Shown: positions 26,769-36,365, counted from the first letter of the stretch. The stretch is DNA of 64,000 nucleotides from Cellvibrio polysaccharolyticus (GCF_015182315.1 NZ_PRDL01000001.1:1550001-1614000); one strand, 5' to 3'. The notes: generated by a model from the letters alone, not told the origin. Made by a program: numbers and translations.

Positions 26769-27638
26769 TCAGGGGTTAACCGTAAGGCGCAGCAGGTGTA
26801 ACTGCCGGTTGTCCGCGTAGAGTACCCGGAACTGGAAGTGATCCAGCAGGGTGACATCGTTACGCTTTGGCAAATGGCCGAAAGACTGCATTAGCAAACC
26901 GCCGATGGTATCGAACTCGGCATCGCTGAATTCCGCTTCAAAGAACTCGTTGAATTCTTCAATCGGGGTCAGCGCCTTGACGATATAGTCAGTTTCGCTA
27001 ACTTGCTTGATGTATTCGTCGCTGATGTCTTCATCGGTTTCATCTTCGATGTCACCGACAATTTCTTCGAGAATATCTTCAATGGTCAGCAGGCCGGAAA
27101 TAGCACCGTACTCGTCAATCACCAACGCCATGTGGTAACGCTTTTCACGGAACTCGCGCAGCAGAATATTAACGCGCTTGCTCTCGGGAATGATGTTGGC
27201 CGGGCGCAGGATGGAGTCGAGGCAGAGGTGTTCATTCTCCTCCAGCATCAGACGCAATAAATCCTTGGCCAGCAAAATGCCGCGAATATCGTCCATCGAG
27301 TCGCCATACACCGGAAAGCGTGAGTGGCCTGACTCAATGATGCGCGGCAAATATTCCCGGGGCGAATCATCAATATGAACGGCCACAATTTGCGAGCGTG
27401 GCACCATGATTTCTCGCGCAAACAATGAAGAAACGTCCAGCGCCCCTTCAATGATGCTTAACGCTTCCTGATCCAGCAGTTGTTTGTCTGCGGCATCCTT
27501 GATGATTTCCAGTAATTCCTCGCGGGATTTGGGTTCAGCGCTGAAGGCGTGGAGCAATCTGTCCAGCCAGGATCGATCCTGTTTTTCGGGGCGATCGGAG
27601 TGGCGCTGAACGCTACTACTCGTGGGGTCTTCCGACAT
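26769..27638 (-). CDS. corC: CorC/HlyC family CBS-domain protein
   Basis: A 289-residue soluble protein with two CBS domains (about 70-190) and a C-terminal CorC/transporter-associated domain (about 205-285). FAREIMVPRSQIVAV and VIDEYGAISGLLTIEDILEE are the family marks. CorC homologues are linked to Mg2+/Co2+ efflux. The start ATG has AGGAAA five bases before it. It is the fourth gene of the conserved miaB-phoH-ybeY-corC-lnt block, 32 bp after ybeY. Confidence 0.94.
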   Translation of the reverse strand: MSEDPTSSSVQRHSDRPEKQDRSWLDRLLHAFSAEPKSREELLEIIKDAADKQLLDQEALSIIEGALDVSSLFAREIMVPRSQIVAVHIDDSPREYLPRIIESGHSRFPVYGDSMDDIRGILLAKDLLRLMLEENEHLCLDSILRPANIIPESKRVNILLREFREKRYHMALVIDEYGAISGLLTIEDILEEIVGDIEDETDEDISDEYIKQVSETDYIVKALTPIEEFNEFFEAEFSDAEFDTIGGLLMQSFGHLPKRNDVTLLDHFQFRVLYADNRQLHLLRLTVNP

Positions 27639-27670
27639 GGTATTTTCCTGTTAACTACGGGTCATAAAGT

Positions 27671-28144
27671 TTAAATATTTTCCGACGAGTAGGGCGCATC
27701 AAAGCCCAAACTCGTCAGAATGCGGGTTTCCAGTGCTTCCATTGCTTCTGCTTCATCATCATCAATATGATCAAAGCCGAGCAAGTGCAAGGTGCCGTGT
27801 ACCAGCATATGTGCCCAATGGGCAGCCAGTGGCTTGTTCTGCTCAACTGCTTCGCGCTCAACAACCGGTGCACAAACCACCAGGTCGCCCAGCAGTGGCA
27901 GGTTCAGTTCTTCCGGTAAATCCGCCGGAAAAGACAATACATTGGTGGGATAGTTCTTCTCCCGGTATTGCTGATTCAGTTCCTGGCCTTCGCTTTCATC
28001 AACAATGTACAAACTGACTTCGGCATCGTCGCGGTTGAAGTCTTCAACCTGCGCCAGCGCGGCGCCAATCCACTGTTCTATCAGTGCGCTGTCGGGAATC
28101 TGCCGGCTGGTGCTGGCAACTTCGATATCCACCTGCACGTGCAT
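27671..28144 (-). CDS. ybeY: Endoribonuclease YbeY
   Basis: A 157-residue metalloenzyme of 16S rRNA 3'-end maturation and ribosome quality control. The zinc motif H-x3-H-x5-H is seen as HGTLHLLGFDH near residues 115-125, and LSFPADLP is also typical. The start codon shares one base with the phoH stop (TGATG), so translation is coupled. Confidence 0.96.
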   Translation of the reverse strand: MHVQVDIEVASTSRQIPDSALIEQWIGAALAQVEDFNRDDAEVSLYIVDESEGQELNQQYREKNYPTNVLSFPADLPEELNLPLLGDLVVCAPVVEREAVEQNKPLAAHWAHMLVHGTLHLLGFDHIDDDEAEAMEALETRILTSLGFDAPYSSENI

Positions 28145-29184
28145 CAGTCTTTCGACTCCGCGGTTTTTTCAAAGTGTTCATAGGCTTCAACAATACGTTG
28201 CACCAGCGGGTGGCGTACCACATCGCGCGAGGTGAAATGGGTAAAGCTGATGCCTTTTACCTGATCCAGCACCTCAATGGCGTGGCGCAACCCGGAGGCC
28301 TGGCCGCGTGGCAGGTCGATCTGGGTGGGGTCGCCGGTAATTACCGCGGTGGTGCCAAAACCGATACGGGTGAGGAACATTTTCATTTGTTCGCGGGTGG
28401 TATTCTGGCTCTCATCGAGAATCACGAACGAGTTGTTCAGGGTACGACCACGCATAAAAGCGAGCGGGGCAATTTCGATAATACCGCGTTCAATCAGCTT
28501 GCCGACCGGCTCAAAGCCGAGCATCTCGTAGAGTGCGTCATACAGCGGGCGCAGATAAGGGTCGACTTTCTGGGTTAAATCGCCTGGCAGAAAGCCCAGC
28601 TTTTCACCGGCTTCCACCGCCGGGCGCACCAGCAAGATACGCTCGATCTCATCTTTCAATAAGGCTTCAACCGCACAGGCTACCGCCAGATAGGTTTTAC
28701 CGGTACCGGCCGGGCCAATACCGAAGTTGATATCGTTGTTGCGCACCGAGCGCACATAACGCTGCTGATTAAGGCCGCGGGGCTTGATGGTGACTTTTTT
28801 GGTCTTGATGATGACCGAGCCGCCTTCGCTGCTCTGGTCAGCATCTTCGGAGATTTCTGTGTCGCTATGATTAACCTGATCCATTAATTCCTCTATACCG
28901 GATGTTTGCAGGGCGAGATGGACTTCATCCGGCGTCAGTTCGGTTTCTGCGGTGCCTTTATACAGTTGCCTGAGCAACTGGGCTGCGGTTTCGATAACGT
29001 GACGGGCACCACTGAGGGTAAATTGATTACCGCGGTGTTGAATCACAATATTCAGGCGTTGTTCAATCTGGCGGAGATGCTGACCGAATTGCCCGCACAG
29101 GTTGGCGAGGCGTTTGCTATCGTCAGGTTCGAGCATCAAAGGTAAGGATGAAGCGTCAGAGATGGAAACGGCAGGGATATTCAT
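28144..29184 (-). CDS. ybeZ: PhoH-like ATPase (YbeZ)
   Basis: A 346-residue cytoplasmic P-loop NTPase. The Walker A motif GPAGTGKTYLAVA is near residue 157 and Walker B is VILDESQNTT near 252. A ~115-residue N-terminal region with KH-like RNA-binding character precedes the ATPase domain, as in YbeZ. YbeZ acts with YbeY in rRNA metabolism, and the one-base overlap with ybeY fits that. The ribosome binding site is weak. The next gene upstream is a membrane protein rather than miaB, with a 195-bp gap. Confidence 0.94.
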   Translation of the reverse strand: MNIPAVSISDASSLPLMLEPDDSKRLANLCGQFGQHLRQIEQRLNIVIQHRGNQFTLSGARHVIETAAQLLRQLYKGTAETELTPDEVHLALQTSGIEELMDQVNHSDTEISEDADQSSEGGSVIIKTKKVTIKPRGLNQQRYVRSVRNNDINFGIGPAGTGKTYLAVACAVEALLKDEIERILLVRPAVEAGEKLGFLPGDLTQKVDPYLRPLYDALYEMLGFEPVGKLIERGIIEIAPLAFMRGRTLNNSFVILDESQNTTREQMKMFLTRIGFGTTAVITGDPTQIDLPRGQASGLRHAIEVLDQVKGISFTHFTSRDVVRHPLVQRIVEAYEHFEKTAESKD

Positions 29185-29379
29185 TAAAAGGGTTTCAAGG
29201 CTCGTTTGGCTAAACAGGATTCAAGACTAAACCATTCCGAATGCAGGGGAAAGACTCACAACCGGTTAATTGGTTTACCGCAACCGGCGTTCAGCAACCA
29301 AAACGCTATAACAGTCAGGTTGCTGAACGGATAATTTCATCCGGTGACAAAGGCTTGCGTGGGTTTATTAAATTTTTTA

Positions 29380-30345
29380 TCAGGATCCATTTTTTCGCAT
29401 GGATTTCCAGCGCTGCAACCATTGGGCATGTTCAAAAATCACCACAATGACCAGCGAAATGGCAAAGGGGATCAACAGGTAAAAGAGGCGAAACACCAGC
29501 AGGGCGGCAATAACGTCGGCGGCATTCACTTCCGGCAGTGCCAGCAGGAACACCACTTCCAGTACGCCCAAGCCGCCCGGTGCGTGAGATACCAGCGCCG
29601 CTGAAAACGACGCCAGAAAGATACCGAGGATCAGCAAAAAGCCGGGGTTACTGGCTTCCGGCAGGGCGAAGTAGATAATTGATGCCGCCGCCACCAGCTC
29701 CAGCGGGCCGATGATCAGCTGGCGGAACACAATATAAAGGCGGGGATACTGCAACCGGAAATTGCGGATGCGAATGGATTTGAAGCGCAGGCTGCTGCCA
29801 ACCACATAGAGTGCGATCAACCCCAGCATGAAGATGCCCAGCGCGTAAGACATCCACGGCGTGGCATCTTCAAAAAAGCGATTGAGCAAATGAGGTTGAA
29901 GAATCAGCACCAGACCGCCGAGCAATACCGCACCCAGAGCGAAGGTAAAAGAACAGAAGGCCACCAGCACACCCACTTCAGGGCCGCTCAGGCCTTTGGC
30001 GGAGTAAGCGCGATAACGCACCACGCCGCCGGAAAACACCGAAGCGCCAATGTTGTGTCCGATAGCGTAGGCGGTAAATGAAGCGGCGGTAATAAAGTGC
30101 CACGGCATACGTTTGCGCAAATGCATCAGCGCAACGCGGTCATAACCGGCCAGGGCAGCATAGGCCGCGAGGGTAGCCAGCGCTGCCAGCAACCAATTGG
30201 TAAGAGGAATGGCGTGCAGGCTTTCGATAATATCGTCAAAAGAGATATCGCGTAGCTGGTGATACAGCAACCAACCGGAGAAGGCGACAGCCAGCAAGCC
30301 GATAACGGGCCAGAGAAAATCCTTATTCAACTTCATCCGTGACAT
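29380..30345 (-). CDS. YbhN/UPF0104-type flippase-like membrane protein
   Basis: A 321-residue integral membrane protein with about eight hydrophobic segments, related to the membrane domain of lysylphosphatidylglycerol synthase (UPF0104/YbhN). The family stretches SFTAYAIGHNIGASVFSGGV and HAPGGLGVLEVVFL are present. It lacks the cytoplasmic aminoacyl-transferase domain, so it cannot make lysyl-PG; members are proposed lipid or glycolipid movers. It lies between miaB and phoH on the same strand, interrupting the usual adjacency, with 195-224-bp gaps either side, so it may have its own promoter. The precise role is unknown. Confidence 0.85.
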   Translation of the reverse strand: MSRMKLNKDFLWPVIGLLAVAFSGWLLYHQLRDISFDDIIESLHAIPLTNWLLAALATLAAYAALAGYDRVALMHLRKRMPWHFITAASFTAYAIGHNIGASVFSGGVVRYRAYSAKGLSGPEVGVLVAFCSFTFALGAVLLGGLVLILQPHLLNRFFEDATPWMSYALGIFMLGLIALYVVGSSLRFKSIRIRNFRLQYPRLYIVFRQLIIGPLELVAAASIIYFALPEASNPGFLLILGIFLASFSAALVSHAPGGLGVLEVVFLLALPEVNAADVIAALLVFRLFYLLIPFAISLVIVVIFEHAQWLQRWKSMRKNGS

Positions 30346-30569
30346 CCAGCCTGTCCGGATATAACCGGCGCACGACCCGCAAGGTCGGCCATAAAACGTG
30401 CAGTGAATACATGCATAACCCGAAATACCACGGTGTTTCCTTTTAGGTTGACCTGGTCAGGCGCCCGATGGAGCTGCCTGCTTGATTCCTATTCAGTGTA
30501 GCGGCGTCTGCTATCCAATGATGAACAATGTTTGTGATTGATTGCACTAAATGGCGCGCGGACAGTGCC

Positions 30570-31940
30570 TTAGCACCAGTCCGCGTCCAGCTCGGAAGCA
30601 ATCAGAATGCCACGCAGGGAGTTGGGCAGGGCGTCTTCGATCAGTACATCGGCAAACTTGCCAATTAATGCCGGATCATCGGCGCGGAAATTTACAACGC
30701 GGTTGTTCTCGGTACGACCACAGAGTTGCCCCGGGTCTTTTCGGGAGTAACCACTGACCAGAATACGTTCAGTGTTGCCCACCATGCGACGGCTGATACC
30801 CATGGCTTGCTGGATCAGACGATCCTGCAAAATTTTAAGACGCTGTTTTTTCAACTCTTCCGGCGTGTCATCCGGCAGGTCGGCAGCGGGTGTGCCGGGG
30901 CGGGCAGAATAAACAAAGCTGAATGAGGTATCGAAGTCCATGTCGTGGATCAGTTTCATGGTCGCTTCAAAATCCGCTTCAGTTTCACCGGGGAAACCAA
31001 TAATAAAGTCGGAGGAAAAACTGATATTGGGCCGGATTTTTTTCAGGCGACGTAGCTTGGATTTGTACTCCAACGCCGTATGGCCGCGCTTCATCGCCAT
31101 CAAAATACGGTCTGAGCCGCTCTGCACCGGCAGGTGCAAATGACTGACCAGTTCCGGTACTTCGTTATAAACATCAATCAATGCATCGGTAAATTCCACC
31201 GGATGCGAGGTGGTGAAGCGAATGCGGTCAATGCCTTCAATGGCGGCAACGTAGGTAATCAGCTCTGCCAGATCAACACTGGTGCCATCGCTGCTTTCGC
31301 CGCGATACGCATTCACATTTTGCCCCAGCATGTTTACTTCGCGCACACCCTGGCCGGCAAGGTGAACAATTTCTGCCAGTACATCAGCAACCGGTCGGCT
31401 CACTTCAGCACCGCGGGTGTAGGGCACTACGCAGAAGGTACAGTACTTGGAGCAGCCTTCCATAATGGATACGAAAGCGCTGACACCGTCTGCATCCGGC
31501 TGTGGCAGACGGTCGAATTTTTCAATTTCCGGGAAGCTGATATCGACCACAACCACACCATTGTCGCGGCGGGTTTCCATCATCTCCGGCAGGCGGTGCA
31601 TGGTTTGCGGGCCAAAAATCAGGTCAACGTAGGGCGCCCGCTCGGCAATGGCGGCACCTTCCTGGCTGGCCACACAGCCGCCAACGCCAATCACCAGATC
31701 GGGGTTTTTCTTTTTCAGGCGCTTCCAGCGGCCCAGCTCATGGAAGAGCTTTTCCTGGGCTTTTTCGCGGATTGAACAGGTATTGATCAGGATAACATCG
31801 GCATCTTCCGGGTTCTCGGTCGCCACCATGTTGTGCGATTCACCCAGCAAGTCGCGCATGCGCGAGGAGTCATACTCGTTCATCTGACAGCCGTGTGTCT
31901 TGATATAGAGTTTTTTGGCGGGTGCTTCGGTAGCGGTCAT
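30570..31940 (-). CDS. miaB: tRNA-2-methylthio-N6-dimethylallyladenosine synthase
   Basis: A 456-residue radical-SAM methylthiotransferase that converts i6A37 to ms2i6A37 in tRNAs reading UNN codons. An N-terminal UPF0004 domain has KTHGCQMNEYDS with the first auxiliary-cluster Cys, the radical-SAM motif CSKYCTFCVVPYTRG is near residue 157, and a TRAM domain occupies the last ~65 residues. Length is typical. It is the promoter-proximal gene of the minus-strand block. Confidence 0.97.
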   Translation of the reverse strand: MTATEAPAKKLYIKTHGCQMNEYDSSRMRDLLGESHNMVATENPEDADVILINTCSIREKAQEKLFHELGRWKRLKKKNPDLVIGVGGCVASQEGAAIAERAPYVDLIFGPQTMHRLPEMMETRRDNGVVVVDISFPEIEKFDRLPQPDADGVSAFVSIMEGCSKYCTFCVVPYTRGAEVSRPVADVLAEIVHLAGQGVREVNMLGQNVNAYRGESSDGTSVDLAELITYVAAIEGIDRIRFTTSHPVEFTDALIDVYNEVPELVSHLHLPVQSGSDRILMAMKRGHTALEYKSKLRRLKKIRPNISFSSDFIIGFPGETEADFEATMKLIHDMDFDTSFSFVYSARPGTPAADLPDDTPEELKKQRLKILQDRLIQQAMGISRRMVGNTERILVSGYSRKDPGQLCGRTENNRVVNFRADDPALIGKFADVLIEDALPNSLRGILIASELDADWC

Positions 31941-31985
31941 ACGGGAATTACCTGATCAAAAAGCATGCAGAAACAAAAGGGGCGC

Positions 31986-31991
31986 ATTATA
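31986..31991 (-). promoter_or_regulatory. Candidate -10 element of the miaB promoter
   Basis: TATAAT reads on the minus strand 46 bp before the miaB start and is followed by a GC-rich start region (GCGCCCC). The -35 region 17 bp away does not match the consensus well. Confidence 0.45.
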
Positions 31992-32208
31992 ACGGTCTAA
32001 CGTCCTAAAACCTATAGTTTCAGCACCAGGGTTGCCAGCCGACGTCCACTCTTGCCACACTCATGGCACCAGGATCGGGGATTTTGTACAGAATCATTTG
32101 TGCCATCCAGTGGCCGAATTATTGGAAAGGATTCTCATTTGAATCTTCCCGTTTCAGGCCGCACTTTAAATAGCTGCTCACGACGATAATCTTCTGAAGA
32201 TGAATCCA

Positions 32209-32267
32209 TTATTTTTCCACGAAAAAATAACGAATCCGGGAGTTTTACACCCTCGAAGGGGGTAAAA
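32209..32267 (+). promoter_or_regulatory. Two inverted repeats before the GMC oxidoreductase operon
   Basis: The 440-bp gap between miaB and this operon holds TTATTTTT/AAAAATAA (32209-32230) and TTTTACACCC/GGGGGTAAAA (32243-32267, one mismatch, 5-base spacer). The second lies about 114 bp before the start codon. Both could be operators. No gene is visible elsewhere in 31992-32380. Confidence 0.4.
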
Positions 32268-32380
32268 ATTGTCATCACAAGCGCCCACACGGATACACCA
32301 ATTTACACCGGTAGCATCTTATGGCATTGTTGACCATAAGTCCGACAATAACCTATAACAGTCTTGCAGGTGCTTATATT

Positions 32381-32974
32381 ATGAATAGACGTCAGGTGCT
32401 CGAATACACAGCCTGGATCACAGGTATCGCTGTTTCCGCCCCTCTGGCCAGCGCCATTCTTACCGGTTGCTCGAAACACTCCCCCGACAAAACCACAGCG
32501 GGTGATAGCTCTTCTCTTTCCGGCTTGCCGATTTTGCATTTTTTTACACCAGAGCAATTTTTGCTCGTGGCGCAACTGGCTGACATCATTTTACCGCGCA
32601 CCGATAGCCCCTCTGGAACCGAGGCCAACATCCACACGCGCCTGGATGCCATGCTGGGCCAGGTATTTGATGCCGCCTATAAAACGCGTTTTAAAACACA
32701 ATGGCAGGATTTGCAAAATTACCTGAATCGTAAAAAATTCGACAGCCTTAACACCGATGCACAGGTGGACTTGTTGCAATCATTGGAAACAAGCAGTCAC
32801 GCTGACTTGGCCCCGGTCAAACAAGCATTCATAGAGCTTAAACAACATTTTATTGCCTATTATCTGACGGATGAAAATGTGGCCAAACAATTTCTGAATT
32901 ACCTGCCCATTCCGGTGACCTACCAGCCTTGCATTTCTGTTCAAGATACTAATAACAAAGCCTGGGCACTCTAA
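32381..32974 (+). CDS. Gluconate 2-dehydrogenase subunit 3-like Tat lipoprotein
   Basis: A 197-residue small subunit of a GMC-type dehydrogenase. The N-terminus MNRRQVLEYTAW carries a twin-arginine pair, and the hydrophobic segment ends SAILTGC, a lipobox with Cys at residue 29, so it is probably exported folded by Tat and lipid-anchored. The body has FTPEQFLLVAQLADIILPRT, the mark of this subunit family. The open frame begins at 32321, but ATG at 32381 with AGGTG upstream gives the proper signal. The FAD subunit gene starts two bases after its stop; no cytochrome subunit gene follows. Confidence 0.85.
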   Translation: MNRRQVLEYTAWITGIAVSAPLASAILTGCSKHSPDKTTAGDSSSLSGLPILHFFTPEQFLLVAQLADIILPRTDSPSGTEANIHTRLDAMLGQVFDAAYKTRFKTQWQDLQNYLNRKKFDSLNTDAQVDLLQSLETSSHADLAPVKQAFIELKQHFIAYYLTDENVAKQFLNYLPIPVTYQPCISVQDTNNKAWAL

Positions 32975-32976
32975 TT

Positions 32977-34671
32977 ATGACTATCGCAACCGAATATGAC
33001 GCTATTGTAATTGGCTCTGGAATTAGCGGCGGTTACGCTGCGATGGAGCTATGTACTAAAGGTTACAAAACCCTGGTGCTGGAACGTGGACGCAATATTA
33101 CCCACGGAGAATATCCGACCGCACACCTGGACCCCTGGGACATGCCTTTGGAAGAACGTGTCTCGCAAGAAGAGATCGACAAACATTACTTTAAACAAAA
33201 TCGCTTGAGCTGGTGGGTGCGCCAGCCGAACAAGCACTGGATCAATAAAGACGACGAATATTCTTACGATGAAGATGAGCGTTTTGACTGGATTCGTGGT
33301 CACCACGTGGGCGGCCGCTCGCTGATGTGGGGCCGTCATTGTTATCGTTTAAGTGACATTGACTTTGAGGCAAACAAAAAAGAAGGCGTTGCTATTGATT
33401 GGCCCATTCGTTACGCCGATCTTGAAGCCTGGTATGATCAGGTAGAAACCTTTGTGGGCGTCTCAGGCCAGGCTGAAGGTTTAAAACAGGTTCCGGATGG
33501 CAAGTTTATTAAGCCTTTTCCGCTAAACTGCGCCGAAGAGGTGATGCGGGAAACTATTGCCAAACAATACCCCGGCCGCGTTGTAACACCTGGCCGCGTT
33601 GCCAACTTGAGCGAGTACAAACCTGAGGTCCACAAAGGTAGGCGTGGCCAGTGTATGGCGCGTGACCGCTGTGTGCGTGGTTGTCCTTTCGGCGGTTATT
33701 TCAGCAGCGTAACCGCCACCTTGCCGGTTGCTGAGGAAACCGGCTTGCTGACACTTCGTCCTCACAGTATTGCTCAGGAAATTACGTACAACCCCGAAAC
33801 AGGTAAAGCTTCCGGCGTGCGCATTATTGATGCCGAAACGGGCGAACACATTGATTTTAAAGCGCGCATTATTTTTTGTAATGCGAGTACCGTTGGTACT
33901 ACCGCCATTTTGTTAAACAGCCGCTCTGAACGTTTCCCCAATGGTTTGGGTAACGACAGTGGTGAGCTTGGCCACAACCTGATGGATCACCATTATGGTA
34001 TGGGTGCCAGTGGCACATTGCCTGGTCTTGAGGATAAATACTATTCGGGCCGTCGCCCCGGTGGTTTTTACATCCCCCGTTTTACAAATATCGATGATGA
34101 AACCAGGCAAAAAGATTACATTCGCGGCTTTGGTTATCAGGGGGGCGCGGTTCGTCGCAATAATATTCCAGCCGGTGTGGTGGGTAAAAATTTAAAAGAT
34201 TCGATTTTTCAACCAGGTCCCTGGGCAATTTCCATGACCTGTTTTGGTGAAATGCTGCCTTACCATGAAAACCGTATGTATTTAAATTTTGACAAGCGCG
34301 ATAAGCACGGTATGCCAACGATTACCTTTGATGCAAAGCTGCGTGATAACGAGCACAAACTGCGCGCTCATGGTGTGCAATGTGCCGAGGAAATGCTAAA
34401 AGCCGCTGGCTGTATTGATGTCCGTTCGTACAACAATGCGACAGCGCCTGGGGCTTGTATTCACGAAATGGGTACAGCTCGTATGGGGCATGATCCTGAA
34501 ACCAGCGTGTTGAATAAGTGGAATCAAATCCACAACGTGCCAAACGTATTTATTACCGATGGTTCCTGTATGACCAGCTCTGCAACACAAAACCCGAGTA
34601 TTACTTACATGGCGTTAACCGCTCGCGCCGTGGATTATGCTCACGAGCAAATACAACAAGGTAAGCTCTAA
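32977..34671 (+). CDS. GMC-family oxidoreductase, large FAD subunit
   Basis: A 564-residue FAD enzyme of the glucose-methanol-choline family, subclass of gluconate or sugar dehydrogenase large subunits. The dinucleotide fold motif is VIGSGISGGYAAMEL near residues 11-25, GGRSLMWGRHCYR is the second FAD contact, and the C-terminal catalytic part has HEMGTARMGHDP and QNPSITYMALTARA. A Cys-rich stretch (CMARDRCVRGCPFGG, about 226-240) is typical of the dehydrogenase subclass. It has no signal peptide of its own and probably rides out with the Tat-signal partner. The substrate is unknown, likely a sugar or sugar acid. Confidence 0.9.
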   Translation: MTIATEYDAIVIGSGISGGYAAMELCTKGYKTLVLERGRNITHGEYPTAHLDPWDMPLEERVSQEEIDKHYFKQNRLSWWVRQPNKHWINKDDEYSYDEDERFDWIRGHHVGGRSLMWGRHCYRLSDIDFEANKKEGVAIDWPIRYADLEAWYDQVETFVGVSGQAEGLKQVPDGKFIKPFPLNCAEEVMRETIAKQYPGRVVTPGRVANLSEYKPEVHKGRRGQCMARDRCVRGCPFGGYFSSVTATLPVAEETGLLTLRPHSIAQEITYNPETGKASGVRIIDAETGEHIDFKARIIFCNASTVGTTAILLNSRSERFPNGLGNDSGELGHNLMDHHYGMGASGTLPGLEDKYYSGRRPGGFYIPRFTNIDDETRQKDYIRGFGYQGGAVRRNNIPAGVVGKNLKDSIFQPGPWAISMTCFGEMLPYHENRMYLNFDKRDKHGMPTITFDAKLRDNEHKLRAHGVQCAEEMLKAAGCIDVRSYNNATAPGACIHEMGTARMGHDPETSVLNKWNQIHNVPNVFITDGSCMTSSATQNPSITYMALTARAVDYAHEQIQQGKL

Positions 34672-34693
34672 AACATATCCCCTCTGCGCCTAT

Positions 34694-34725
34694 AAAGGGG
34701 TGGTGAGTGAAATCACCACCCCTTT
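34694..34725. terminator. Bidirectional terminator
   Basis: AAAGGGGTGGTGA pairs with TCACCACCCCTTT (perfect 13-bp stem, loop of 6), between the convergent GMC and GH51 genes. Confidence 0.9.
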
Positions 34726-34736
34726 CTTCAAGGCAT

Positions 34737-36305
34737 TTATTCCAGCGATACTACAACCACAGATTTTGCTGGCAGTTGCAATGTCAGTTTGCCGTTTTGG
34801 GCATTGGCACTGTAATCAGCCGGCTTGATGGTTTCCGGTGCATCAAAGGTATTGTGGGTATCCATACGCTCGGCGGTCAGCACGCGGCCGGTCGCTTTGT
34901 TTACGGAAGTACCCTTAACCGATACATCTACCGTTTTTGCCTCACGCGGGTTGGTGTTCACCAGCGCTAACCAGGTTTTACCGTCTTTACCTTTCGCCGA
35001 GGTCACGCTAAGTGATGGCACACTTTTGCCATCGAAGGTGTAGGGCGCGGCATGGTTGATATTGACCGGCAAATAGGTTGCATCCTGGAAAGGCTTGTAC
35101 AAGTGGAATGCATGGTAAGTCGGTGTCAGCAGCATTTTTTCCTTATCGGTAAGGATCATCGCCTGCAGTACGTTGATCATCTGGGCAATGTTGCTCATAT
35201 GAACACGGTCAGCATGGTCATGGAAAATGTTGAAGTTCACCGCCGCCACCAGCGCATCGCGCAGGGAGTTTTGCTGATACAGGAAGCCCGGGTTGGTGCC
35301 TTCCTCAACGTCGTACCATGTGCCCCATTCATCAACATAGAAACCGATTTTTTTCTCGGGATCGTTTTTGTCCATCACCGCTTTGTTGTTGCGAATGAAC
35401 TCGTCCATTTTCCAGGTGCTGACGAAGGTGGAAATCCACTGGCCTTCATCAAAGTTGAGTGCTGCACCTTTTACTTTCCAGTCTTCGGTGGGCAGGGTGT
35501 AATAGTGGAAGCTGACCGCCGCCAGTTTTTCAATCGGGTTTACGTGGGCGGTCAGGTGTTCTGCCCATGAGGTGTCAGTGGTATGCCCGCCGCTGGCAAT
35601 CAGCTTCGGCATGTTATGCGAGGGTGCTTTCAGGAAAGTCGCGTAGTGGTTGTAAAGGTTGGTGTAGTACTCCGGCGTCATGTGGCCGCCGCAACCCCAG
35701 GCTTCGTTACCAATGGTGAAGTAATCAATTTTCCATGGCTTGTCGCGGCCGTTTTTACGGCGCAGTTCGGCCAGTGTAGATTTGCCTTCGCCGGTCATAT
35801 ATTCCAGCCACTCCGCCATTTCGCGTGGTGTGCCGGTGCCAAGGTTGCCGTTGATATACACTTCCGAGCCGAGCATTTCGGCCAATGCCATAAACTCATG
35901 GGTACCAAACGCGTTATCTTCTTCCACGCCGCCCCAGTTGGTATTCACTTTTACCGGGCGCTTGTTGCGCGGGCCAATACCGTCGCGCCAGTTATATTCA
36001 TCGGCAAAACAGCCGCCTGGCCAGCGCATCAGCGGTACCTGCAAATCCTGCAGCGCTGCCAGTACGTCTTTGCGGTAGCCTTGGGTGTTTGGAATTTTTG
36101 ATTTTTCCCCGACCCAGATACCTTCATAGATACCGCGCCCCAGGTGTTCAACAAACTGGCTGTAGATATTTTTGTTGATGACCGGGCCGGGCTGGTCGGC
36201 ATTAATAATAATTTCGGCGTTTTGTTGGGCGGCCGCGCCGGAAGCCATGGCGGCCAGCGCCAAAGACGCCAGCGTACGCTTAACGTGCTTTTTTAGTGTC
36301 TGCAT
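34737..36305 (-). CDS. GH51 alpha-L-arabinofuranosidase
   Basis: A 522-residue retaining glycosidase that removes arabinofuranosyl side chains from arabinoxylan or arabinan. A cleavable signal peptide (about 1-26, ending GAAAQ) places it in the periplasm or outside. The (beta/alpha)8 domain holds the acid/base Glu201 in TIGNEAWGCGG and the nucleophile Glu326 in YVDEWGTWY; MRWPGGCFADEYNWRDGIGP is also diagnostic. A C-terminal beta-domain ends the protein. It is monocistronic, with a candidate operator 60 bp upstream. The family is certain; endo-arabinanase or glucanase side activities are known in GH51 but less likely. Confidence 0.95.
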   Translation of the reverse strand: MQTLKKHVKRTLASLALAAMASGAAAQQNAEIIINADQPGPVINKNIYSQFVEHLGRGIYEGIWVGEKSKIPNTQGYRKDVLAALQDLQVPLMRWPGGCFADEYNWRDGIGPRNKRPVKVNTNWGGVEEDNAFGTHEFMALAEMLGSEVYINGNLGTGTPREMAEWLEYMTGEGKSTLAELRRKNGRDKPWKIDYFTIGNEAWGCGGHMTPEYYTNLYNHYATFLKAPSHNMPKLIASGGHTTDTSWAEHLTAHVNPIEKLAAVSFHYYTLPTEDWKVKGAALNFDEGQWISTFVSTWKMDEFIRNNKAVMDKNDPEKKIGFYVDEWGTWYDVEEGTNPGFLYQQNSLRDALVAAVNFNIFHDHADRVHMSNIAQMINVLQAMILTDKEKMLLTPTYHAFHLYKPFQDATYLPVNINHAAPYTFDGKSVPSLSVTSAKGKDGKTWLALVNTNPREAKTVDVSVKGTSVNKATGRVLTAERMDTHNTFDAPETIKPADYSANAQNGKLTLQLPAKSVVVVSLE

Positions 36306-36365
36306 TCTAGTGATCTCGTTCCTGATTATTGTTGTGCCTGAATCAAGCGCCTGAAGGATAATATG

